Assembly (NCBI RefSeq): GCF_030435805.1
Contig: NC_081303.1
Location: 74,623,910-74,687,909, forward strand
Direction of reading: 5' to 3'
DNA: 64,000 nucleotides
From: Mustela lutreola
Taxonomy: Eukaryota > Chordata > Mammalia > Carnivora > Mustelidae
Shown here piece after piece: positions 25,801-37,570 of this stretch. Made by a program: the position numbers and the translations under genes. The notes under the pieces are model-generated. The model was not told the origin of the DNA, did not search any database, and saw only the letters and a list, made by a program, of their open reading frames with translations. Position 1 is the stretch's first letter. Every line of letters begins with the position of its first letter.

Positions 25801-27466
25801 CCTCTTTAATATCAAATTCAGGTACCGTTCTGGGTGTGGAGCGTGTGGAGGGAGGCCGTGGGGAGGACTAGTGCCATGGGGGGGCGTCTGGCTGGAAGCT
25901 GGGACCTTCGGCTGAGTCACCCGTTTCCCACCAGAGCAGGATCGGTGGTGGTCGAATCGAGCCTGGCCTTCCGAAAGGGTGCCACGGATGCCCACAGCGT
26001 GCAGACACAGTTGGAAGAGAACAAAAAAAAATTTGCCGCATATCACCTGTCCATCTCGAATGTCAGGGGTGAGGCCACTGTCCCCAGCTGCCGCCCAGCA
26101 TCCACGCCTGCAGGGGCCTTCGCTCCAGCACCTGGGTTCCTGCTCTCCCCCGGGGAGCTGGGAGGGGCCCCCTCCTTCGGGAGAGTATTCTGACCACTGT
26201 GTTTCCGTTTAGCACAAGATGTGTCGCCCCTTTCCTCTGGCCAGTCTGGGTCTGGGGTACCTGGCTGGGGCATTGCTCTGCTGGTGCTGGTCTGTGTCCT
26301 GGTGGCACTCGCCATCATCTGTGTCATTGCTCTGGTAAGTGTTGGGTCTCCAGGCCTGTGCAGAGGCCCCTTGCTGGAGAGAACCCCACGGCTCTCCCTG
26401 TTACCTCTTGTTTTCTCAGACGGTGTGTCAGTGCTGCCGAAAGAACTGTGGGCAGCTGGACATCTTCCCAGCCCGCGACGCCTATCACCCTATGAGCGAG
26501 TACCCCACCTACCACACCCACGGGCGCTACGTGCCTCCGGGCAGCAGACGCAGCCCCTATGAGGAGGTGAGAAGGGGCCCCACCCCGTGGGGAGCCGGAG
26601 GCTGGGACTGGGCCGGGCAAAGCCCCAAGAGTGGAGAAGTGGTAGAAGAGGGGAGAGGCTGGGGAGGGCCGGACGAGGGTGGGGTTAGAGGGGCTGGGGT
26701 GGGGGCGGCCTGCAGGAGGGACCTTGGGAGCAAGGGGATCTCAAGAGAGTGTCCCCACCACCAGCATTTCCAGAGCCGCACTGCGGGAGGTGGGGCAGGT
26801 GGGGCGCTGGGTCCAGGGAGGCCAGGCAGGACTCACGAGGGGACGAGCACCTGGGCCCCCACTGAGCTTGCCGGAGTGGGGGGTCGATTTAGAAAGGCTG
26901 GCAGGGAGTGGGGGGTTGTCTCACGGGGAGGAAGCCTCGCCCTGCCAGCTGAGCTTGGTGCCAGGGGCTTCTTGGGAGTCTCAAGGAAGCGAGGACCTTC
27001 CTCTTTTCCTCGCGGCCTTTCCCTCCAGGACCTAGTAAATAATTACTTGGGCCCCGGGGGCTGGAGCGCCACGCCGCTGGGCTTGACCCTGTTTTCCTGC
27101 TGCCCAGGGACTTCCTGCCGCCCGCTCCGTGGAGACGGGCACAGTCCTGCTGGGGCTGGAGGAGCAGAGCGGGGAAGGAGAAAGGGGTGGGGGGCGGGGG
27201 ACAAGGAGGCTGATGAGAGCCAAGAGGAGGAGGAAAGGGGGGGGAGCAGCGGCCCTGGGCCCTGTTTACAGTCACCTGGCTGCCCAGGTAGAGGTGTGGT
27301 GCCGGCAGGTGCTCTCTGAATTAACCCTTTGAGAGTTAGACTCCCCGACTTCTGACCCCAGGCTGCGGGTCTGATCGGGGTCTGGTCCCCCACCCAGGTC
27401 TCTGCAGGCAACGGGGGCTTCGCGTCCGTGAACCCGAGCACGTCAGCCACTTCCGCCAACCTGTAG
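22872..27466 (+). CDS. MUC1: Mucin-1, transmembrane mucin with a 12-residue tandem repeat
   Basis: An apical epithelial mucin that forms a glycocalyx barrier and signals through its tail. Coding exons are 22872-22932, 23363-25659, 25766-25821, 25935-26068, 26213-26334, 26420-26566 and 27398-27466; sum 2,886 nt, 961 residues. Order: signal peptide ([15 protein letters not shown]), short Ser/Thr-rich lead, VNTR at residues 44-691, Ser/Thr-rich spacer, SEA domain from about 747 with the autoproteolysis site FRAG/SVVV (cleavage after G807), one membrane helix at about 868-890, and a 69-residue tail from C893. The repeat unit is 12 residues of type [12 protein letters not shown], unlike the 20-residue human unit. 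The tail keeps YHPM and [10 protein letters not shown] but differs at several human signalling motifs. SEA, helix and tail make the identity certain. Confidence 0.97.
23431..25374 (+). repeat. MUC1 VNTR: 54 in-register copies of a 36-bp unit
   Basis: The array is 1,944 bp, exactly 54 x 36 bp with no frame-breaking length change, encoding [12 protein letters not shown]-type units. Variants include H to Q, P to R, T to P, and ACC/ACG codon switching. The first four units are the most diverged. A 144-bp (four-unit) higher-order period marked by R-variant units is visible at about 24098, 24242 and 24386. Unit number is expected to vary between individuals. Confidence 0.97.
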
Positions 27467-27738
27467 GCGCGCATTGCCGCCGAGCGTCCAGATTGCAGTG
27501 CCACGTGCCCTCCCCCAGGCTCCTCACTGCCAGAGTCCTCTCGACTCGGGTCTGTGCCTCGCTGCTGAGCTGGGAGCTCAGGCAGGCTGCTCACAGGCCC
27601 CACCGGGTCCCCCTAACCCACGTACGTCAGCCCCGCTGAAGCCCATCCAAGCCCCTTGGGGACAGGCCCGGGGCAGGGGCTCCCAGGAGGACTGGCCCAG
27701 AAAGCCCCAAGTTGGAAATGTGAACGGGACTGGGGCTG

Positions 27739-27744
27739 AATAAA
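27739..27744 (+). terminator. MUC1 polyadenylation signal (AATAAA)
   Basis: Canonical hexamer 272 bp after the MUC1 stop codon. Confidence 0.85.
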
Positions 27745-28590
27745 AAGGGAACCTCTTCTGTGCTGACGGCCACCTTCAGCTCTGTCACTGTGACCCCTAG
27801 ACTGGGCAGGGAGAGCAAATATGTGTATATGGGGCTTCAAAGGGGTCTTTGCAGGAGACGGAAGAAAAGGCAAGAGTAGGGTTTGTTTGGAAAGCAGGAG
27901 ACATGGAGAGGAGATGACATTGGGGCACAGGTCACTTCTTCCCGTCCCTGGTGGCACAAGAGGAAGGAGGAAGTGAAACTGAGTTGGTTTGGAGGCCTGT
28001 GCGACCCGTGACCTGAGGCCAGCGTGACCCAGCTCCACCTGCCCCCGAGGTAGGGCTCCCGTGCTCACCGGGGCTGGGGGCGGCCACGCCCTCACCTCCC
28101 CTTGGCCCAGTGCCCCCAGCGGCTCTATTCTTAGCTGCCAGGGTGTGAAGTGAGTGTGGGCAGTGATAACAGCCCGAGTCAACACCGCCGTGATAAGCAC
28201 AGTGTCAAGATCTGGTCGCTGGCACCCGGCCCGGCCCCCTCCCTGGCTGGTGGGGTCTGCTTTAGGCACCCTGGGAATGGGGAAGTGGTTCTGGTTCCCT
28301 GACCGTTTTGGGCCCAGGCACAGTGCCCGCCCCCGCTTACCACATGCCCTGGGGGCCTGGGCCCTGGAGTGGCCAGCAGCCACCACGTGGTGCGCCCCCA
28401 GTAGGCCCCCTGTTGGTTGGCCGGGGCTTGAGCCAGAGGCTCTGGGGTACCTGCTTGGGATCTCCTTCCCTCTAGCACCCCTGCTCTGAGCAGCAGCGGG
28501 GCCCCCTGCAGCCTTCACACCTGTCGGGCCCGGCGCAGAAACGCAAAGGGACAGTCGGGTTCAGGGAAGGCACAGATGTGCCTGGAAACC
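27745..28590. other. Intergenic gap between convergent MUC1 and TRIM46
   Basis: About 850 bp of unique sequence without a recognisable gene or repeat. Two GTGATAA GATA-type words at about 28162 and 28192 are the only features noticed. Confidence 0.5.
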
Positions 28591-28593
28591 TAG

Positions 28594-28599
28594 TTTATT
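28594..28599 (-). terminator. TRIM46 polyadenylation signal
   Basis: TTTATT on the plus strand is AATAAA on the minus strand, about 720 bp past the TRIM46 stop codon, which implies a 3' UTR of that length. Confidence 0.8.
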
Positions 28600-29316
28600 G
28601 TTTATAAACCATGAAAATACCAGCTGTTGCTCGGCTCAGGCCTGGCAGTGCCCACTGCAGGGGGCAGCAGCAGGGCCCCAGAGGCCTTGCCTTGCCCAAC
28701 CCATCGGGGACACCTGCCCTCCGCTGGGGCCCCCAGGGAGACTTGGCACGTTGGCGTGGGGGCATAGGACAGGGTGAAGCATGCAGGAGGGAGAGATACA
28801 GGCATGCGGCCAAGGGCTGTGGGGACCCCAGCAACTCAAGCAGGACGGCAGGGCCCTCTTCTCCCCACAGGGAGGGCCTGGCCAGGGTCCGGCCAAAAAG
28901 CCCGCCCCGACTATGGTTCTGCATCGGTGGGGCGGGGAGCTTGGCAGGGCGGAGAGCAGAGCGCAGAGCTGGGGGTCATGCCCTGTGTTCCAGGTGCCTT
29001 CCCTCCCAATCAGCCTGAGGGGGGGCACGGGACAGCGATGGGGAAGGGGCTGTCTCTGTGACTCGGGCGGGACACCAAAGGCGGGACATGGGTGAGACTT
29101 GATGGGGGCTGGGCTGGGGCCTGGCTTAACAGGCAGTGAGGAGAATGGGGGGCGACTAGAAAGGTGAGCAGAGGAGAGTCTCTGGGTCAAGAGAAGGCCC
29201 AGGAATACAAAGATAGAGGGGAAGGAACAGGACGACATGGCAGAAGAGTCTAGGGAGAAGCCCTCGGAAGACTAACCCGGCTCTGGCAGGCCTGGAGGGC
29301 ACAGGGCCAGAAAGGG

Positions 29317-32300
29317 TCAGTCCAGCTTGGCAAAGCCCCCGATGGTGACCTTCCTCTCAGGCTTAGTGCCTACAGGCTCCTGGAGCTGCACCGCCCCGCC
29401 CCCGATGAAGCAGAAGGCAGGGCACACGGGCCCCGAGCAGTCCAGGGGGCACTCCAGGAGCCCGCGGAAGGACACGGCGTCCAGGAAGGACACGCGGCCC
29501 CGCTCATAGTCCAGGCAGATGCCCAGGCGGGGCGGCAGCGGCACGGTGCAGCTCGCCGCGGGGCCGTCCCGGCTGGTCAGGCCCGCGTTGGAGCCGGCCC
29601 CGGACCCCAGGAGGATCCTGCCCATGCCGATGGTCAGGAAGGCGAAGGGTGGGGACGCCTCCACTGTGGCGTCCTCGGCGCCGCTGTCATGCCCGCTGTC
29701 GGGGTCGTACCTGCAGGAGCGGAGTTGGGGGGGTGTTGGGGAAGGGGCATGGGAGTGGGGCTCAGGGGGGGGTCGGGGCAGAAGGCTGAGATGCTGGGAG
29801 CAAGGGATGTTGGGGAGCAAAGGTTTGCAAGGGTCCGTTTGGGGTACGGAGAGGCCGCGTCGCCGACCCGAGGGTTAGAGGATCCGGGCTCTGAGAGCCC
29901 AGGGAGAAGGGTGTTGAAAGCGGGCACGCTGACAGGCAAGGTGGGGAAGGTGAGCCGGAGGTGAGCGGGGGCGCTAGGAGGAGTCAGGAGACAGGTGGGG
30001 AGGAGAACTGCGTGGGGACGTGGTGCTGGGGGGTCTTGGGAAGGGTTCCAGACTGTTGAAGGTGGGGGCTTGGTCACTGAGGGCCTGGGGAGAGAAGGCT
30101 GTTGGGCAGGCGGGTGTTGGGAGGGAGGGGTGGGGTGGGGGACGCATGGGGTGGGGGCACTGGTGTTGGCGGGAGAGCACTAAGAAATGGGGAGTGCCGG
30201 GATAGAATGCCGGGAGGGAAGGTCCGGGGAGGCCTGCGTGTTGGGGCTGTTGGACAGCACGTGGGGGACGGAGGGGATGGCGGTGGACCCTGAGAGGGAA
30301 GGGTCTCGGGATGTTGAGGCCAGATGTGGTGATGTGAGGAAAGCGCCCTGGAAGCGGGGCGTTGGGAGATGCAGAGGCGGTGTGGTTGTCCTGAGGACAG
30401 GTGGGAGCAGGGGGATGCCCCCCCGTGCCCCCCTCCCCAGCCGCTTGCTCCCCTGAAAACCAGTTCTTCAAGCCCTTGGGCTAAGCCCAAGGTTGCCCTG
30501 GCCACAGGCTCCTGCCTGGCTTCCATGCTCCAGAATGCCCCTGCTCCACCCCAACCAGCGTGTGCTCCCACTGCCACCCCCACCCAGTCCCCAGCTCCCC
30601 CACCCCGGGACCCCCATGCCCCATCCCCTCCAGAGAAGCCTGACCTGGGGCTGATCACATCTGGAGCACCCTGGAAGCTTTCCTGCAGCTTGCTCTCCAG
30701 CCCGACGCCCACCTTGACCAAGTAGGAGGCTGGGTCGACGGCACAGGCCCAGTAGCTGCGGCCCTGGGTCACGGCCACGTCTCCCAGCACCACGTCCACG
30801 CTCAGGTGGCAGCCGGTGAGGAGCCGCTCGGCAGCCAGCAGTAGGGGCAGCCCTGGGACACTCCGTACCGCCCTCTGGTCCTTGCTGATGGCCAGCCGCT
30901 CTCGGCTCGTGCCCCAGCGGCCATCGAGGAAGAAGTGCAGGACTGCCGTGGGGTAGGGGTGACAGAGGAAGGACTTGAGGGACAAACCCAGGCCGTGGAG
31001 GCCATGAGGTGTCAGCCAAGGACACTGGCAGATTTAAGAATGTGAAATAAGCTGCAAGGGATGGGCGGGGCTCCAGGGACCAGGGCCTGGAGAGCTGCAG
31101 TGGGGGCCTGAGGAGAACAGGGAACACCCCAAATGGGCATGGGACGCCAGACCAGCTGACTGGCTGCGTGTCCTCCTACCCCTCTCCGATGGCTGGGGCC
31201 CGTCCCAGCTGGTGACGTCTCCCACCACCGACCTACACCTTCCAGCGCACACTCTGGCGCTGGCAGAGCCGGCATACCCCCCTTGGGCAGTGACGCTCCA
31301 GTATTCTGCCTGCGTCCCTGGGGCCAGACTACTTTCTGGAGAGTCCCCGTCCGGACCCTGACTGAGTCCTTACTGTGAGCTGGGAACTCACTGGCTTCAC
31401 TTTCATCGCAATGACACTGTCGTTACTACTACGGGGAGAGGGACCTGGGGCTCAGAGAGGGCAAAGGACTTGCCCAGAGCCACGGCGGAGGCAGAGTGGG
31501 GATTTGATCCGAAGTGTCTAGCCCGGGGGCTGGTGAGTGCGGCCCGCTGTGTTCCTCCGCGGGGCCCGTGCAGCCCCGGCTGCTGGCGAAGCGAGCTGGT
31601 CCCCTGGTCCCTGCTGGTCCCCTGGTCCCTGCCTGCCCCGCGTCCGCCGGCCTGCGCGCTCACCGGGTGCCCGGGGTCGGGGTCGGGGGTGGGGGTGGGG
31701 CGGGTCTCCCGGCCCGTGCTCACCGGGTGCCGGGGGCGTGTGCAGGTGCACGTCTTCGCTGTACTCGCCGTAGCCGGCCTTGTTGCAGCCCCGGACGCGC
31801 AGCACGTACACGGAGCCGGTGTCGGGGTTCTCCAGCAGGGCGCTGGTGCCCCTCACCTCCTCTCGCCGCTGCCAGCGCGCGGGGCCCGGCTGGGCGGGCG
31901 CGTCGGTGCGCCGGAACTCCACGGTGTAGTGCCAGGCGGGCGGGGAGTGGGGCGGCAGCCGCCAGCACAGGAATATCTGGTCGTAGGCGAAGGTGCGCTG
32001 CGTGTCGATGACGGGCGCCTCGGGCACTGTGGGAAGAGACAGCGGCGTCAGTCGGGCCTGGCCGCGGGCCTAGCGCGGAGGGCGGGCAGGAAGAGGGAAA
32101 GCAGCGGGGCCGGGGGGGTGAGTGTGGGTGAGAGGGAGCTGGGGGCGAGGCCGTGGGGTGCCGGGCGGGGAGCGGCAGGGCAGAGCCCAAGGGAGCAGGG
32201 GAGCGGCGGGGGAGCAGGGGCAGGAAGCCTGGCGCGGGCCCTGGCCTGCGGTTCTCCCGCCTCCAGCCTTAGGGCCGTTGCTTCCCAAGTCTGGGCCTCA

Positions 32301-35300
32301 GTTTCCTCCTCTGTCAAAAATGGTCTTAGACCAGATGGGGACGCTTCTTTCTAGGATCTTTTTAATTCTATGAATAAAGAGGAGCCCCAGGGAAAGGCAG
32401 GCAGAGGCCACTGGAAGCCGGGGAAAGAGCACTGGACAGGAAGGAGGGGCGAGTGGGAGGGAGACAGATGCGAGAGCCAGCAAGGCCGAAAACGGGGGAC
32501 AGCAGAGGACAAGCAAAGCTTGACGACGGGAGGAGACGAAGGTCAATGGGAGGAGAAGGCAAGTCCAGAGGGCAGAAGCCCAAGGACAAAAGGTGAGAAG
32601 GGCAAGGATTGGGCAGGAGCTTAGGGCAGGCAGAGAGAGCCAGAGGGCACTGGTGGGGGTGGGCGAGGGCGGACCAAGAGTCTGGTGAAGGCAGGACAGA
32701 GAAAGAAGCAGTGAATGGGGGGTGAGGGGAGCTGTGTGGGGGCGGCAGGGCAGGGCCCCCGGGGCAGGGCCGCTGACTTGCCTGGGGTGCTCCTGAGCAG
32801 AGTCCGCGGTGGCCACAGCCTACAAACAAAGAGAGGGAGAAGCAGCGCTGAGCGCGGTGGGGCGGTGTGGCCGGGTGGGTGAGGTGGGAGGGGCGGCTGG
32901 CCAGGCTGGGCAGAAGGCCAGGGAGGTCCCTGGTGGGCGCTGCCCCCCGGGCCCGCTGCTGGGGAAGGGAGGGAGGCTGTAATCGGGTGCGGGGCCACCC
33001 CGGCCACCTCCTTACCTTGCAGGAAGTTAAGCTCCGTCAGCAGCTTCATCTCACGCCCTACGTCCAGCTGACAGTGGCGGAAGGAGGAGCTGGCAGCTGG
33101 CCGAAATGTCTGGAGGGCGTCCGTAGCTCGGGAGATCCTGGCATGGGGGCAGGTAAGGGTCAGGCACCCCCAGCTGGGCAGCTGCCCTTCCCCTTGATGC
33201 TGCTTCGCCTGTCCCTAGAGCTTGGGCACCTGCTTTGGGTCACCTCCTGGTCCCTCCACCAGCAAGCTGGCTATCAGTGTGGCCTGGTGATGGTCCTCAG
33301 GGCCCATGTCTCCACGGGGCAGCGGCGCAGACACCAGCTTAGCCGCCAGCTATACCTGTGACACCCGGGCCCCCCGGAGCCCGTGCCCCTGCCTACCTGT
33401 TGTGCAGCTGCTTGGCTGCTTGCACAAAGCAAGGCTGGTCTGTTTCCTTAAGAACCTCCTGGGCATAGCCCACCAGACCGGAGCCATCCAGCAGGCTCCG
33501 GTGCTCCTGGATCTGGGCGCTGAGACGGGCCAGGCGCTCCTGCTGGCACTCCTCAATGGCCTGGAGCAGGGACACCCGCTTCTCCTCCAGCACAGCCCCC
33601 AGTCCCCGCACCAGCTGGGACACCTCCTCCTTGGCCTGCTGACCGCTCACCTGCCCAGAGAGCAACACTCACTATCTTCTCGAAGGCAGCACTCGTGGCA
33701 GCCTCCCTCGGATCACCAAAGATCCAGGGAAATCCTACCCAGCCAGGCCACCAGGGCCAGGCCCACATCTCCAAAGTCACCTGTCCGCCCAGAGGGGCTC
33801 AACGCCCGACACTTTGTGCCACCCTTCCTGGAGCCCCACACCACCATCCTGACCCCAGAAGGACTCCCTCAAACAAAAGAGAATGTGACTGCACTAACGC
33901 CCACTTGGACCACACGGGTGTCCCCCGCCTCCAGGCCATCCTTCCTGTCTGTCCCCTTGTCAGCAAATTCAAGCAAACTGGCAGAAGGTACCAGAGACGG
34001 AGCCTCGCCCTAGCTCCAAGGATATGTGGTGTCCTAAGTGGGCAGCTGAGCCCGAGGGCATGCGAGCTATGTCCCTGAGGGCTTTCCAAACTGTCCTGGT
34101 CCTGGGTGACAGCCACACTGTTCCCATCGTAACCCCGGGAACAGCCTGGTCTGGGGCACTGATCTTCCTACCAGCCTGGTTTAACCAGAACCTCGACACA
34201 CCCACGGACCCTGAGCTGCCAAGCAGGGGACTGGGCAGAGCCCCCCCACATGCCTTCCTGCTTCCAGTCGTGGGCGGGGCCCAGAGCCCACCGCCGAGCC
34301 CTCCCTCACCTCGGTGTGCCTCGCGGCCTCCTCCAGCTCACAGATCTGGGTCTGCACTGTGTCCTGGTTTCCCAGGATGTATGTCACGCTCTTTGTCAGC
34401 TTGTCCTGAGGGGGAAGAGAGAGGTGGGCATCGTGCCTCGCTCGGTGGAAGCCAGCAGTCAGGAGGAGGTGGGAGAGGGCGTGAGTGAGGGTTGGTGTAC
34501 GGTGGAGTGAGGCAGGGTTCCTCACCTTGAGGGCCTGGTAGGCGCTGAGAACAGGTGTGATCTTGTGCCCACCGTGGGTACGCCTCACCCGGCAGAGTTG
34601 GCACACCAGCCGTTGGCATGTCTTGCAGTAATGGGTCACCTCTTCCTTGTGGTCCGGGCACATCAGGCCCTAGGGACAGAAGGAGCAATGACATCATCAG
34701 CCTACGGTGGTTTTAAGGCTGCTGACCTGGGGCAGAAGCAGTGTGCAGCCTGGGCAGCCGGCATGAGAGGGAGAAGGTAGGAGGCCTGAGAGTCCATGGG
34801 GGGTGCTCCGCAGTGCCACCTGGTGGCCTGCGGCGGCATCGACCAGAGCGTCGCTGGCATCCTTCCTCCCTCCCACCTCCACATGTGCGGTTAACAGCAA
34901 AAATAATGATTATTAATCTCCACCTTGTGGCTAATAATTAACCTTGTCCACCTTGCTCACTGCCTATTCCCAATGCCGAGAATAGCCCCAGGCACATGGA
35001 TGCTGGATAAATATTTGCTGAGTGAATGAATGAATGCGGACAGACCTTTTTAGCCTAGGGGTGACTCTCACAAACCACCTCCTGGGAACCCCCAACAACC
35101 CCCAGGGCATGGGTACTACTTCTTGTCTGTACCCCAGATAAGAAGATGGGGCTCCGAGAAATTTAAAGATTGACCCAGTCCCTTTCTGTCCTTGTTAGGC
35201 AAAACGGAGCCTGGCAGGGGCCACCTCTGCCCACCTCCCTTGGGAAGCCCACTGAGCCAGCTCCCCCAGCCACCCAGCACCGCCAGGCCCCTCTCCCCAC

Positions 35301-37570
35301 TTGCTCACCTTGGGGCGGAAGGAGAGGGTGGGCAGGGTGGGCTCGTGCTGGGCCTTCTGGGTGCCCCAGGGGTGGAAGAGCTTGAAGCACTCGTTGCAGA
35401 AGGTGGCCCGGCACTCGGTGCAGCCTTTGGTGGCCTCTAGCGGCGGCGGCTTGCACAGCTGGCACAGGATGGCGCCACCCACACTCACGCTCTGGCGGTA
35501 GCGCTCCACCACGCGCTCCAGGGTCAGGTTCCGGAACAGCCCCGCCAGGCCCCGCTCCCCCAGTTCCACATCGCCCTGGCAGGCCGGGCACGGGAACATG
35601 ACCACCTGGGGGTGCAGAGCCCCTCGCTTCCGCCCGGGGTACGTCCCAAAGCCTGTGGCAGGGCCAGAGAGGGAGGGGGCTGAAAGTTACAGCTGGCGGG
35701 GGGGAGGGGGAGATCTGTTCAATTAAACAGTAATTTTGTCGTGCCAGAATCGGCTCTATTACAGCCCGTAGGAGCTGGGTCTTCAGAGGCCCCCCGGCCG
35801 GTGCGGATGTCCCAGCATCCCCACCCGCGGCCCACAGGAGCCAGGCCCACCTGACTTAAGCAGCCGATCCAGGCGGTCTGGCTTGGGGAGAGTTCTGCGG
35901 GAGAGGCGGGGGCTTCGGGTGGAAGGGGTGGAGGCGGGGGAGGTGGGCTCGGAGCTGGGGTCCCCGCCGTGGCCCACGTAGCCTTGCTGGCCCAGCACCT
36001 CCCGGGCACAGGCCTGGCACACATTGTGGGTACAGGGCAGCACCAGAGGCTGCTTGTACATCTCTTGACACACGGGGCACAGCAGCTCCTTCTCCATGTT
36101 CTTCATGCTCGTCTGTGGAGGGAGCAGGAGGTCGGGTGGGAGCACGGAACCCCCAGGGCACACCGCAGCCGGCCTCTCAGGTGCCCTGAGAAACCCAAGG
36201 GGGTCTCAGGTGGGGGCAGGGCAAGCTACCTGGGGCTCTTCCCCAGCACCCGCCCGGGGCCTGATTCACAGACCTTCCCGGCTCTGGCTGCTGCCTGTCT
36301 CCCTTCCGCGGAGAGCCAGAGCCTCCGAGGGGCGGTCGGGGCTCGCGGCCCGAGCACCTGCCTCCCCCGGCCTCAAGCCCCACCCCTTCCACACCCAGGG
36401 CGGGCGCGGGGCCTGCAGCCCCTCTCACCTGCCCGTTGCCCCCATCCCCCCATCTCCGGGCCACCAGCTTCTCTCAAGGACACCGCCCATTCTGCAGCTC
36501 GGTGCAGACCCCCGCCCCCTTTTCTGGCAGCCCCCCCTTTCCCGGCGTGGCTCCTCCCTACAGCCAGCGCCGCGCGCTCTCCGTCCTCCCGCTCACCGCG
36601 TCCGTCATCCCGCCGCGGCTCAGCCTGCGGCCGCTCCAGCCTCCATTCCCCATCCCTCACTTCCCCGGACGTCTCCTCGGGGCCCCAACACGAACCCATT
36701 CCCGGCTGCACCCCCCACCGCCCGGCCCTCCCGCTCCTTCCCCCAGCACGACCCGACTAGCCAGAATCCCCTCCCCAAGCGAGGGGGAAAAGAGCGCCCG
36801 CCTACTTACCCCCTCCCCACCGGAAGTACCCCTCCCTTTTTTGGTGGAGGGGGTCCTCAAGCTATGCCCCACCCCCACACCTCACCTTGGTCCCTCTCTT
36901 CGCAGCCATCCCGGTCAGGGGCGCAGCTGACACAAAGGAGGGAGGGACAGGCAGGGAGGGGGAAGGAAGTGGTGGGGGGGGAGCAGGGTTGGCACCGCCC
37001 CTGGGAGAGCCGGGCACGGGTTGCCATGACAACCGCGGGCTCGGAGGCAGCCCCGAGTGGGGGCGCGGTGGGGTGGGGTCTCGCCGAAGGGTCCAAATTT
37101 GGAACTGCACCCTGGGGGCGGCTCCTTCATCGCCCCTCACCTATCCTCAGTTTTCTTGGAAAATATCCAAGCTCACGCACGCCCCCTCCTCAGAGCATAG
37201 CCCCCTGGCCTTGCAGCCCCTGGTGCACTGCTGGCGGCCACCCCAGCCCACCCGCTGCATGCGGGCAGCTCCCGGTTCCTTGCACCCCAGCCCAGCAGCT
37301 GGACGCCTCCACGGGACTCACCTCCAGGCTGCCCCGGGATTACCCTCTCCAACCTGCACCCCGACCCCCTCCCCCAGTCCTTTCTGCCATCCCCAGCCCC
37401 CTGACTACATCCCAGCATCTTGCCTCATGTCCACCTGTCCGAGGTCCCGGCCTGCCCTGGACCCCTCTACTCCCCCCCCCCTTCCCCTCGACCCCACCTT
37501 AACTCACACTGATGCGGACCAGTGCGTCCATGATGGAAGTGAAGGTCTGCATATCCTCACCCTCAGCCAT
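29317..37570 (-). CDS. TRIM46: TRIM46 (TRIFIC), 10 coding exons
   Basis: A class I tripartite-motif protein that bundles parallel microtubules in the proximal axon and axon initial segment. Coding exons in transcript order are 37570-37508, 36112-35851, 35652-35309, 34669-34526, 34405-34310, 33650-33397, 33137-33016, 32026-31724, 30942-30645 and 29710-29317; sum 2,280 nt, 759 residues as in human. Order: RING beginning C33-P-V-C36 with C48-T-H50 and a Ser/Pro-rich insert before the distal FPCPAC pair, B-box region with CPDH...CKTC...H from 227, coiled coil with COS box, fibronectin type III domain in exon 8, and a C-terminal SPRY/B30.2 domain in exons 9-10 ending [11 protein letters not shown]. 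Exons 4 and 5 are phase 0-0 cassettes. Exon 8 has a duplicated downstream donor (see findings). It is divergent from KRTCAP2. Confidence 0.97.
31350..31510 (+). repeat. MIR SINE fragment
   Basis: GGGGCTCAGAGAGGGCAAAG and GGACTTGCCCAGAGCCACGG followed by a GATTTGATCC word form the MIR core and 3' half. It lies in a TRIM46 intron, antisense to that gene. Confidence 0.6.
34814..34826. promoter_or_regulatory. CTCF-type motif in TRIM46 intron 3
   Basis: TGCCACCTGGTGG fits the CTCF core YGCCMYCTNNTGG. An AT-rich block follows at 34896-34945. Confidence 0.5.
34960..35035 (+). repeat. L2 LINE 3' tail
   Basis: CCCAGGCACATGGATGCTGG, then ATAAATATTTGCTGAGTGAA and repeated TGAA, is the typical L2 3' terminus with its short tandem tail. 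Confidence 0.6.
37020..37033. promoter_or_regulatory. RFX X-box in TRIM46 intron 1
   Basis: GTTGCCATGACAAC has two good half-sites with a 2-base spacer, 487 bp downstream of the end of TRIM46 coding exon 1 (transcript sense), in GC-rich sequence. Confidence 0.55.

Noticed and set aside
36096-37502. 468-residue plus-strand open frame opposite TRIM46
   Set aside because: Low-complexity Pro/Ser/Arg composition from GC-rich intron sequence; no recognised domain and no splice support.
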